Origin: Glandiceps talaboti
Lineage: Eukaryota > Hemichordata > Enteropneusta > Spengelidae
Assembly (NCBI RefSeq): GCF_964340395.1
Contig: NC_135556.1
Location: 5,993,501 to 6,057,500 of the forward strand
Direction: 5' to 3'
DNA length: 64,000 nucleotides
In this document: positions 22,976-34,774 of the stretch, one piece after another
Numbering within the stretch: the first letter of the stretch is position 1
Layout: each line of letters opens with the position of its first letter
Notes under the pieces: generated by a model
What the model was told of the DNA's origin: nothing
Databases searched by the model: none
What the model saw: the letters and a program-made list of their open reading frames with translations, nothing else
Program-made: the position numbers and the translations under genes

Positions 22976-25900
22976 CTTTCCTGTATAGTAGAGCTATCCA
23001 CTGTGGAAGGACTTATTCCCTTGTATCGAAGTTGCATTTTCTTGTACATTCTCACGTCAATATCGCAACCAGTATCTTTAACCCGTTTAATCTTTTTGAG
23101 GATTAGCCAAATTCATTAGGGTCTAAACGTAATCATCATCTTAATCCTATCCTTTGAATGTAGACGTTTAGTCGATTTTTCTTACACCCGTGAGTGAAAT
23201 GATATAAAGCAATTTATAATGCTCAACAGCAACACAAGTATAATTTATAATTGGCTTGTCATTTGGCATCAAATGTAGTTACGAAACTCAGACACATACC
23301 TTAACACGAGCCTAACAAAATAACAACTGCTCTAAGAGTAAAGTAAATGCAATCTAAGACGTGGTTACATTCATTTAAGAATAGGAATTTGATCCTTATT
23401 TGCTGATTTCGTCTTAAAAACGCGTTCAATCCACCTCCCGCCGCCGGTCGACTGAATTCAAGCATATCGTGTTATTCCTCAAGGAAATATCGGTATAAAG
23501 CTCTTGTAATTGAGTTATTTGTATACAGTATATAATGTTGGCTTTAGTTCGTCTGCCTTGATAGTTTTGTCGGGAAGTGGGAAACTGCAAAGGTTAGAAA
23601 TCATCCCTGGGTTACTACAACTGCACCAGAGAAATCACAATCAAAATGCATGTTGTTTTAGTTTTGGTAATGTGTGTGAATTTGAGTAAGGAATTCTTTT
23701 TAATGTGATTCCTGCAGAATTCCAAGAATAATGAATGTTTGTACTGTTTTCACATCACTTACTAGATTTGCATGGAAATGATAACTTTGACAAGAGTTCT
23801 GATAATATGCCATTAGTTTACGAGACAGTCTACTACTTTTTTGACGAGAAATACGTTTTTTCGCCTTCCAGATCTAGAGGACTGGTATACTCTTCTAAGA
23901 ACATGTCGTGAAAATACCTACGTACTTTGTTCAGTGAATTACATGCATTGAAGAAACCCAAGATACAGTAACTCGTTATTGAATTGAGAAAACCGTATAC
24001 ATCAATTTGATATATAGAATATATTAACTTATTTAATTAATTGCTTTAATAGTATACTGAACAAGAACTAAATTGAGTAACTTCATACTTCCATGTACTA
24101 ATTGAATTACGGTCGTGAAAACAGTGTCCCAAATCCAGTACCCTATAAAAACCAAAATGCACATTTGGTCATAAAATGAAAGAAAAGTCAACTGCAATGC
24201 TGTAGTTGAGAAAAACAATTTCTACTCGCTTAAAGAATGTGTACTCACCCTAGCCAGTGGCGACAGACATCGACTTTAAGAAGTATTGATTTAAGCATTG
24301 CAAGGAAATTGTCGTTTAATGCGACTCATGGTATGGACTAAATGTTATCAATTTGTACGAACAGGATGTGAGAAGAAATTAGACGAAAAAAATAGAGAAA
24401 TAATGGAAATATTGACAGAAAGGTTGAGAGGTCAAGATTATAATGTGAATGGCAAGGATAATTACCATATGTATCTCCCAGTCGTATTTATATTGACAGC
24501 TGTGATTCAAAACAATTTTAAGGGTTGAAAGGTCAAAAGCGATATTAGTGGAGAGCTGTTCTGTGAGACAGCCTTCTTGCAGATGGCACAAAGAGAATCC
24601 TATTAGTGTTGACAACGCAGGGGGAGATAAGTAGACATTCAAATAACGGCCTATACACTCTCAGTATCCGTCTGAGCATTTACAAAATAGACGTGAAAGT
24701 GTCATGATAGGTAAACAACGCAATAAGTAAGTAATAAATAGACATTTCAGTTAGGTAAAACATGTAAAATAATAGTCAATGGATTATTAAAATCATATTT
24801 GTCACACGTTCGAATTTCATAAATTTCTTACCTTGATGGCCATGATGAAATCGTAGGCGCGTAAGTGCAGTTCAGAAAATACGCAATCGATTACAATGAG
24901 AGTTCAAATTTGTCGTTGATTTACCCCTAAAACATGACGACGTAAAATTGAAATCCATGAAATAAGTTGTTCGATCTTGATAAGAGAAATGTGGCTCAAT
25001 GTCGTACAGCAGACCGTCTCTGTGGTATAATGTAGTACACGAAGAAATTTACTCTTTATAGCGTATCTAAAGGAGAGGATTGTGAGTTGACGTATTACCA
25101 TCTCAACTGTTATGCCACTATCTCATTTAAATATTGAAAACGACGCATAGTCCTTCTCTTGAGTCTAATTATGCGGATTCACATACTTTTCCTGGATCGG
25201 TCAGAGGTAAGGCCATATGTCTTTTTACGCACAGCAGCGGCAAAAATCTTGGCTCCAATCTTGGGAGTCCCCGGTGTCATAGAGCCACCTAATTAGCATA
25301 TAATTTTTCGTTGCAGGCAGTGATCGACATTGCTAGTATAGTATCGGTCCCCCCAATCAATGTATTAACTTACGATGGTTTTTCCCAAAACAGTCGAAGA
25401 TGCAGGCGACAAATTCGATACTATGAAAGGTAATATCGTGTAATGGCAGGAAGTCGGTTTCCGAAATGTCTGAGTTTTCTCAAAGTAACCAGGGGCTAAT
25501 GAAACGTCATATTTGCTACACTTGTTACATTCAAATTGTCGCAGATACATGTAAAAAACATGTTAAAGATTGATTAGGCCTCAATACAACCCCCCCCCCC
25601 CCCGTCTTTCAAACAAAACACAAATTTGAATATTGGAACGACTAATATAACAAATTTTGACGTTAAAACATAGAAAGCACTGCTGTGGCACAATATACAA
25701 ACCGATCGTTTCCTTATTTGTGTAATGAATACGAGTTGCATGTAATGGCACTATAAATGAGTCATAGAGATACTGCAGACGTCGCCACTGATAATGAAAG
25801 CCTAAAATTTGTCGAAAACACACCTCATTATCACAAAGATGATGTGCACCACATGTGAGTTTTTTTCCAGTCGTAGTGACATTATCGACCGCTTCGAAAA

Positions 25901-26984
25901 TAGCAATTCTAAATACCCTGGCCACAACTTTCCAATTGCGAACAACATTTCAGACACTCGTAGTTTTTATTCATTCCCGAGGGATACAATATTGAGACAA
26001 CAAACACCAGATAGTTCTCTTCAGCGTGAAACCTGTCATCGCAGGGATACTTGAGATAGCCTTTCCTTTCTTGAAAGGAAGCATTTGGTCGTAAAATTAC
26101 GGCATGATGAACTTTTCATGCGGGAATGTTTATGGACACAGGTGATTATAACATTGTGATTTGCTGATCGACTTCTTAAATCGAAAATCAACTACCATTG
26201 TGCACAGGACATGCAATCAGCAATTGCTTTGTAATATCCAATCCGTATCATTTTTCCAGTCCGTGTAATAGTATCGTGGCAGATGAATATAAATGGCAAG
26301 TCATTTCTTACAACGATCGCAGCAAATAATGATGGTTTATTTACGAAACAAGGATCGCATCAACGTTTGCTTTGCAGCACACGATGGAAATTTCGATTTC
26401 CGGTTTTCTAACAAGATTTCATATCAAGAACAGTAATTTTGCAAATTGAAATGAAAATTAAAGCATAACGACGTTTGTTGCCTAAAGAAATGATAAATGG
26501 TAGCCCATGTTTAATGACGTCAGGCATTACCAGAGCCGATGCTACGGTACGTGTTTTCATTAATACATCAATTTTCCGTCCCTAAGCACGAAATTATTTT
26601 TTTGAACGTTTTCCTTTCGGGAACACTTCGGCGTGAAAAATTGCATCCTAATACACATACATTCCCCGCATCTATCATCTTCATATTGATTTTCAAATTT
26701 GAAAACGTTCTGTAAAGGTACCATGACGTGTATTTGTCAATTATGTATGCATATGCATCATGGCTATAATGACAGACAATTGTGTCTATCCGCTGATTGA
26801 GCCTAATTACTCAGTATATCAATCGATTAATCCGCACATAGAACTTAATGTACCAATCTTTTAATTCCTGAATTAACTAAATACTCACTAATTTATTGAG
26901 AAACTAATCGATATATTTTCATCGAGAATCTGTACTTGGCCGACCAAAGCTAATGAACTGACGAATGTGCAAATCCAACTAACC
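22976..26984. other. Intergenic, no gene recognised
   Basis: Four kilobases of AT-rich sequence. Short frames (for example 24298-24528 and 25925-25581) lack recognisable domains. A C run of about 14 lies at 25590-25603. No tRNA, rRNA or promoter-like structure was made out. Confidence 0.5.
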
Positions 26985-27063
26985 AGTCAGTCAGTCTGTC
27001 AGTCAGTCTGTCAACATACCAAACAGCCAGCCAGCCTGCCAGCCAGCCCGCCGGTCCGTCCGT

Positions 27064-27095
<32 letters not shown>

Positions 27096-27342
27096 CAGCC
27101 AGCTAGCCAGCCAGCCAGTCGACCAACCGACCGACCGACCGACCGACCACTCACTCACTCACTCACTCACTCACTCACTCACTCACTCACTCACTCACTC
27201 ACTCACTCACTCACTCGCTCACCAGCCCACCCACCCACTCACTCACTCACTCACTCACTCACTCACCAGCCCACCCACCCAAACACCCACCCACCCACTC
27301 ACTCACTCACTCACTCACTCACTCACTCACTCACTCACTCAC

Positions 27343-27374
<32 letters not shown>

Positions 27375-27430
27375 CAAACCAACCAACCAACCAATCGATC
27401 GATCAATCAATAAATTAATTAATCAATCGT
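26985..27430. repeat. Compound tetranucleotide array (about 445 bp)
   Basis: A chain of tetranucleotide blocks: CAGT, CAGC/CAGG variants, CCGT, CAGT again, CAGC, CGAC, CACT (long, interrupted twice by CACC blocks), CAAT, CAAC, then GATC/AATC/AATT. Each block usually differs from its neighbour by one base of the unit. Because the period stays 4 and the array is nearly stop-free, one frame reads through with Ser-Leu-Thr-His repeats; this is not a protein-coding signal. Confidence 0.95.
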
Positions 27431-28339
27431 CCTTAAACATAATTATCGATTGATTTGTTCCAGTATTAACATCTACTTTGATTACGCCTAAACAAATTAT
27501 TTGGTTCCGGTTACTCGACCCCACGTATTCAAAAAAAATATAAACTCGAAAATTGTGAAGTCTCGCAAGAAATAGTGGATGCGGAAACTGACATCAACTT
27601 AAAAAGACAATACAAAACTTTTCTTCCAATCTGTAATGGCTGTACATCTGATGAGAAGAAAAAAATAACACAGAGACCATATGGAAAACAACGGAAAACA
27701 TATTAAATACCTGACCTAGACACTCACATACGAAAGATATCTATATATATAAATATATATAAATTCTACAATTGAGCGTAATCTTAAACACAATTGTTTT
27801 GTTAGGCCTTATCTAACAAGTTGCCCATGTTTGAATTAAGACGATGTATTAATCTTTAATCTCAAAATATGAATATATTTAATAATTGTGCTTTTTACTC
27901 TCGTGTTTTACTGTTTATCTACGAGCAATAGGAACGTTAACGATGAAACAGATATCAATGTCTCTGATGGACATGATTTTCAGACTTAAACGTCTCTACA
28001 ACACATTAACTCCTTATCTCAGGTAAATGTAGGTAAAATGGTTTGACCTATGGCGTCTCTTGCAATATTCATCGACGCCCTGCTTGGCAAGTCGGTCATT
28101 AAAATGTTCGAGAAGCTTGGCATGGCAATGCCATTATCATTATGCATACTGCGTATCTATACTATACATTGCGACCCACAGAGTCACCTTCTAAATTATA
28201 CTTTGAAGAGTAAATTTCGTTATGTTAGGATAAGCATGTTCACTTGCTAACGATTTCAAAGGATTGAAACGAGCAGTATATTTAGTAATTTTGGTTGGCT
28301 GGGTCAAAGAACATTTCACATTGTTTTTGGTTACATATA
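27431..28339. other. Intergenic, no gene recognised
   Basis: AT-rich. The 66-codon frame at 28050-28250 is not recognisable. Confidence 0.5.
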
Positions 28340-28474
28340 GCACAGACAACTAACTAGTTAGTTGTCTGTGCATGTAGCAATTGACACATACCATAGACAA
28401 CTAACTAGTTAGTTGTCTGTGCACATACCCGATGCTGTAAACAAACACACAGTATAACTATTATAGTTGTGTTT
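28340..28474. repeat. Two tandem palindromes plus an imperfect third
   Basis: 28340-28371 is a perfect 32-bp palindrome with half-site 'gcacagacaactaact'. A second copy at 28391-28422 has a perfect 24-bp core (28395-28418), with one C-to-T change in the left arm breaking the outer symmetry. A third, imperfect palindrome ('aaacaca' ... 'tgtgttt') lies at 28443-28474. The centre-to-centre spacing of the first two is about 51 bp. Dyads this long with no spacer would extrude as cruciforms; the role is unknown. Confidence 0.9.
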
Positions 28475-31400
28475 ATCATCTGTCTTTAAGACTGGTGCTG
28501 AATGTATCTGGATCAATTAACTAAACAAACTTCCATCAGTTGAGTTTGACGGATTTGCAGACGATGATATTGACCTGCCCGTCGTTAAATCAACAACCGT
28601 TTTAGCAATGGAAGGCGAATTATCTGTGTGTATACACAAACCTGGAGTTTGACATGGTACCTTTCAGTCAATGTCAACGTCAGCAATCATTCTAAACCTG
28701 ATAATTTGATTGTCTATACTTATAAAGTAGAAACACTACCCATGAACAATTTAACTTGACTAATATTCTATCTTATCAAATGAAGAATTAAAGAGTGGCT
28801 GGAACTTAAAAATCTAAGAAAAACATGTCTTCAAGTCGACTTTCTAAAAAGACATATGGGATAAGTTTTGAAGCAGTCGAAATTTCCTCAACTTCATGGG
28901 GCTCTGCGTAGACACGAACTGACTGGTGCTTTATTTGCAAGGTTGACGTCCTGCCAGATTTTACACGATTTTGAATCATTATTGGGAAGCGAAATGCTTC
29001 ATCAATGTGCAACCAACCATACTGTATCGGTTTCAAGCATGACTGGACTCCAATATTGCAGTAGTATTTAAAATACCAAAGTATTAATTCAAACAACAAC
29101 CTTATTCAAATTAATACAAAAAGTATAATTTTTACATTGAAATTACTTTATTAGCTCAACGAACGAACGAACGAACGAATGTTGTCTGTTGGTTTAGGCA
29201 ATGTTTGATTAATAAATTGTTTAAAAAATCGAACCATGATGAACTTTATCGTAATATCACTGGAAAGACTTAAATGATAAATACGTACACAACAGGCGAG
29301 ACGCAGGTAGCGTAGAAAATGGTTCTGTGGATTTAATATATAGCAAATTGTTCAGTGGATTTAGTGTAAAGAAATTGGGTTTACTATAAAATGAGAGGTT
29401 GTATTGAACAGCAAATGTATCAAAATGACATACGTCTTTCTTTTCTCGTTGGTGACGTCACCTTGGTAATTTTTTCTTCAAGAATGTTGAGTTTATTGCC
29501 ATAGACAGGTTATATTCGTTGAAAGTATCATGAATAAATCACCACGATAGTCATTTACATATCAAAGTGATTGTATGACCTTAAATTAACCAGCAGCCAT
29601 TTTAAGTAGCAAAAGGTGTTAGTATGATCGATATAGTAGGCTAATTTGACTTCGAATTTCTCGATAATGGCAACTATTATCACATTAGCGATGAAGAAGA
29701 CTTTTTAAGTGCCCGTTAAAAAAGTATAATGTCAGTATACATGATGCTAAATCAAGCTAGTTTTTTTTTACCTTTCGTTTTCATCTTAGTCACCTCCATT
29801 GCCATATATTGTATTGTATTGTAATGTAATAAAATTGAAATTTCCTATTTTGTTTTACTGCGCGCGAATCAGTTCGTTCTGGACATCAATCATTCAGAAA
29901 TCCCTTTACGTAAGGGATACTCTAGGGTTTACAAGCATCCAATTGCGTCACTATTACAATTCGTCTCATCTATCACCGATTCGAAATGATTCATTTTTTT
30001 GTACAGACTTCCTATATGTTCGTTATGTCAACAAAGAAATAATTTAGAGCAATTCTTCAAACACGAATTGGACTCTAATGATTTCAGATATTGTATTGTT
30101 AGCGGCAACATCGAGCTTTGGCTTTTCATTCCAATTCAAGAGTGTTTTTCTTCTTAAAAATTCACTCTCTTAAAAGTGGCAGCAGCTGCAGAGCAACGTC
30201 TCTTTGATCATAGACATACTGATATAGATGTCATATTTAGGTTTAGTGCAACTCTTACAGCGAAGGTTCAGTATTAGTGAGGAAAGATGGAGCTCTTGTT
30301 CAAATTACGTTAAGACGTGACAAAATAGGTTAGAACGTACGCCTATATGAAATAGACTTTTGTAATATTCATGTACAGTCAATTGTAAATTTGACTTTTT
30401 GGACTTTGAACAGGAAATGAAAAAATATATTTACAAGCTACTATAGCGGATTCGGTATGAACATGGTGACAAATACAATCCATGATCTGCAACCATAGTG
30501 AGTAGGGAGAATAACATTTATACTGATCACGACTACCTTAATCAGTATGCGAAGTTTGATTCTGAGATAAGTGTTTTGAACAATTGGAGTCCGAGGGACT
30601 CGATTTACCCTGGTTATGCCGTCGTAGTGATTTCTAAGGTTGTGTGGAAATCCGCTAAAGTCTTAAGTTTATGAATATCATTATGGACTGTAGTAGGGAT
30701 TATTTCCTAGGGTTCACATGATGCCACGTATGTCAATCGACTTTAAATCCTCACATCAGAAACACTGGACACAGTTCTGTGTCCTGCTGTATAAGAAGAT
30801 TTCAACACAAAGTTTGCAATATATAATTTTCAAAATAAGGTTTCAGAGTCCAAAAAAGACTGACCAATCAATATCTTTACATAATCTATTTTTGTCCATG
30901 TGAAAGAACACGCTAAATTTTTGCATATATATCAGACTCCATTCTACAGTGGTGTGAGATATATACAAAATGCATACAATATTGCAAGACTGACACAGTA
31001 TTTACACTTAATGTGGGGCCAGGTATTAAAGAGATTGCGCAGCAAATATACCGTAAATTAATGGCACAGTGGAAACATGAATAATTACAATTTTGGCAAA
31101 CGATAGCTGCTGTATAGTACTTAGGAAAAAATGTACAGATATTGTGATGTAATCTATACTCAAATACGTGGGGATCGGTTGGGATACAGTACACAGCATT
31201 CATACCACAACGTTCGAAATATTTAAAGGCGATAAAAGTCAGTCTTAGGATGTCTACTTTAATCTAGATATTATTTCTATTCGAAAACATCAAAGTGACA
31301 CGCATACTAAACAGTGGCCCTACCAAGGACGCATTCTTTGCTTTAGATGCCACCGTATTCATAGTGTTAATACGAAAGTAAATCTGATGTAATCCTTTGA

Positions 31401-32197
31401 ATGAAACACACAATCTGTTGAACAACAAGTCAGTTAATACTCAAGGACTCAACGATAGGTTTTGACACTTACGACTGTACATGATTGACAAGCATACAAA
31501 TCGTGACATACGATGAACTTAATCAAATCCGATTTGATTCACATATATATTTCAGAGAAAGTTGTCACTAATTTGATTTTCTGTTCACCATTTCTTGAAA
31601 AAAAAACATGTTGACAACTCGTCATTTTAGAGACTTGTTAGTTCCTTTCTTGAAAGGAGTGCACTTAAGGATATCCGTTTTAAAGTCTTTTTTTTGGTCA
31701 AATTTCAATAAAGTGACTATGAAGTAATGCTACCACAAGACGGAAATCCATGGCTTATGATATTTCAAAGAAATAAGGGCGCCGCAGTGGCTATTTTCCA
31801 TTTCTGTTCTTATTTGCGACTTTACTATGGTATTGTTGTTGTATTCACGTATTAACTGCTGTGTGTATGATCGTCTGGCAACCGAACCCTTTACAAACTT
31901 GTGGTAATCCAGATCGCATCTGATTCACGAATGTTTACAAGCGGACATCAAGTCGGTAATACCAATTATTGATTGATTAATTCAGTGAATTAGAGGGATT
32001 GAACTGTTTAAAACAATAAATAGTTGGTGTAAATAACAGCGAGCAAAATTTACTCGTAACTTGATAATGATATTAAGCAGTTACACAGAATAAGTTTGGT
32101 TTGTTGATGACTAAATTGGCAAAAGCTTCGGATTAAATTATTTACTAATATAGAACCTCAATTCAACTATTCCAGTATATCTGACGTCGATGCATTA
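28475..32197. other. Intergenic with a short CGAA array
   Basis: No gene recognised. A short CGAA array lies at about 29158-29178. Several 60-100 codon frames on both strands have no recognisable domain. Confidence 0.5.
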
Positions 32198-32986
32198 AAA
32201 GGAAATCTCAACAAGTACAAGGGGAGGGTCTGGGGAAATCAAGCGTGGTCTGTTGTGTAGAATGTAACCTTCCACTTAATCCCCCATTTTGTATAAAATG
32301 TTCCTCCCTCAATTTCCTTTCTAAAACACATGACCCTCCCCGCTGTTTATGTTTAACTACACTGGATAAAATGCTGTTACAGTGTTAGGACTCAAAATTC
32401 ACTGCTGTCATCATATTTATAATGTTAGTGACATTGGTTGTTTCCCACTACTACCACCACAGCGAACTTGTGTGATGGCACAACATTAATCAAGTCCTAT
32501 TCTTGGGTCAAGCTAATTAGCAGAGCTGAAGGCCAGAACTCCCACTGACTAGACGGATAGTTTACCAACATTCCCTCGACCGCTGTCAACATCCCCACTC
32601 CACTACATTATCCCTTAGTCTTCCCACACTGTTTCTCCTTCTGTCCTTTGAGATCCACTCCACTCCTCATACCGCAAGATTAGTAAAAATTGATTATTTC
32701 ATGGTTACCAGCAGCAATTTCCCTGGTATGTTTTTCTGATATTACTTTACAATGATGTCAGTTGTGGGATGTGGCAGCGGTTGCAACATTATGGTGGAAT
32801 GCCCAAATCACAAAGCAATGCAAAGCCAGCTAATGAAATGAGTCAAAACAAAATGTGATCCTCCCCTTAGTCCATATTCTTAAATATGTCAATCCCCAAC
32901 AACGGACTTGCATAATGTGACCCCTCCCTCCCCCTCCGCGCTAGGTTCTCCGGCCCTCCCCCACCTGTAATTACTGAAGGCTCCCT
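32198..32986. mobile_element. MITE-like element, family A copy 3
   Basis: The right end 'tgtaattactgaaggctccc' is the best-preserved terminus of the family. The left end is partly degraded ('aaatctcaacaagtacaagg' then 'ggaggg'). The interior aligns with copy 1 in the same orientation, for example 'cctccctcaatttcctttct', 'aaaacacatgaccctccc' and 'gagtcaaa'. About 789 bp, non-coding. Confidence 0.8.
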
Positions 32987-34727
32987 AAGTCTTCGTATGG
33001 CACAACTGATGGCATAAGAGGGATTTCCTTGACTATTAAAGTTGTGTCATCAAATCGATTATATTTATATGCTTAAATACCATGTTGACGTCGTCTAGCA
33101 ATGCTTCAGTCTGTAAAATACTACAGGTACCCTTTACCATGCAGAACACATTACTCCCTAAAACGTAGAAACTCGGCTTATGCTCCTTAAATGCCACATT
33201 GCCATGTTTTCACCGAGCTATTTGTAAATGTGTGGAAGGGTTTGCATATCATCATTATGGGCATGTGTATAATATGTTTCCATTCCTTTATGGTTGTCAT
33301 AAGATTATGTACTACTAATTGGAGTGTACCTTGTTAGCACAATACCTTATCGCCGTTCGTCCTAGTTGATAGAAGTATATGTGCTTATAATGCTGTATTT
33401 TAGATGACCTTAGATAGACAAATAGTACTGTTAAAAGACTGTCTTCACTTCATGGTATGAATTCAGGATTCGAACACTTGGCGACACAATTGAAATATCA
33501 CTAGCATTGTGTTGCTATCTTCGATACCTTGGCCATTATTGTCTGTCCTTTACAATAACATAATCAGTATAACTTTCATACTTTACCTTTCTTCAAAAAT
33601 CAGAATTGTAGTACACGTTGAGAGTCAGAGTTGTCGGCCGGTGATGGATTGGATCCAAGCCGATGCCACCTGTTCCTGTTCCTGATCAGGTATATTCCTT
33701 TGACAAAATTGAAGCAGCACCTGAGCCTCAACTAAACCATTAATATGAGGTGGTATTTGGTAGGCGTCGATTGTTATGTAATGGATTCATCCTTGCGCTA
33801 ATGGCAAACTGGATTGTTTGTTCCGGGCTGTATGAAGTTAGGTCCCTGGAAGTGGCAATGACTATGCAACGTTTTGCGCACGTTTTTTTAAACAGAAATA
33901 TGATAGTTTTGCATAAATTTATTGACCATATTTGTAAAGTAACAAATGGAAAGGTCGTACATTAACCACCTATCATCCAGCTAAAGTAACCATAAACGGA
34001 CCAGGAATTCATTAGGGATGACCATGCTCTACGTCATAACCGGAGTTATGACGAAATTATGACGAAAACACGTTTAAAAAAAATTAACCTATAAACCATT
34101 AGGTGTGCTATGATATATCATGTGCACTCAACGAAGCTGTTCTTGCAAAAAAGCTGTTGTTACGCAATTTTTCAGTGGGCGGGCAATTGTTTTCGATCTG
34201 TAGCGCGAGAGGAGCGAGCATGAAAAGAATTGTGGCGGGGAAGTCATGATTTTGATACAGTGGGAGGGGTAAAACATGAAATTGTGGGGGGGGGGGGAGG
34301 GGCACATTTTGTGTATGTCAAAATGGATTGTTCGTATAGTGGATAGCAAAAATGTTTTCCTTGTGGGAGTGGGTAAATCATTCTCAATATTGGATGGACA
34401 GTGGGCTGGCGGGAAAGTTGACACCCAGCAGGATAGGGGGAGGGCAGATATCCTTTACCATCAGTGGAATTCGAGGGGTACATAAGAACGGCTAATCACT
34501 CTCTTCACAATTGTTTTTTGGGGACATTTCTATAAAAACATCATTTTTGGTCTGAAACAACATACAATTAATGAAAACCACAAATCTGCCTGTTGGCTGC
34601 ACCTGATGTATATTGATTGTTTCATATTCCGGAAGAGTCTGCAGAAACACGTTATACAACTAATAAAGACAAACCTACTCGAAACAAAACAAAACACCAA
34701 GAAGCCATCTAGTCCGGCTTTTGTTTT
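32987..34727. other. Intergenic, G-rich stretch at 34.17-34.48 kb
   Basis: No gene recognised. 34170-34480 is G-rich on the plus strand with poly-G runs (for example 34286-34298), and overlapping proline-rich frames on the minus strand come from this base bias. A 71-codon frame at 33750-33965 is unrecognised. Confidence 0.45.
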
Positions 34728-34735
34728 GTTGTTGC

Positions 34736-34774
<39 letters not shown>
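34728..34774. repeat. TTG trinucleotide array
   Basis: About fifteen TTG units with one TGC interruption near the start. A run of 'aaacaaaacaaaacacc' lies about 40 bp upstream, giving weak potential to pair with the T-rich strand. Confidence 0.95.

Noticed and set aside
25581-25925. 114-codon minus-strand frame
   Set aside because: Starts and ends in AT-rich sequence, ends in a G-run-derived Gly stretch, and shows no domain.
26967-27413. 148-codon frame with Ser-Leu-Thr-His repeats
   Set aside because: It lies entirely on the compound tetranucleotide array and has no non-repetitive protein sequence.
28340-28474. CRISPR-like repeat-spacer pattern of palindromic repeats
   Set aside because: Only two related units, one imperfect third, and a eukaryotic setting; there is no array of regular spacers.
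33455-33500. 'gattcgaac' resembling the T-loop of a tRNA on the minus strand
   Set aside because: The flanking bases do not form a T stem and no acceptor, D or anticodon arms could be drawn.
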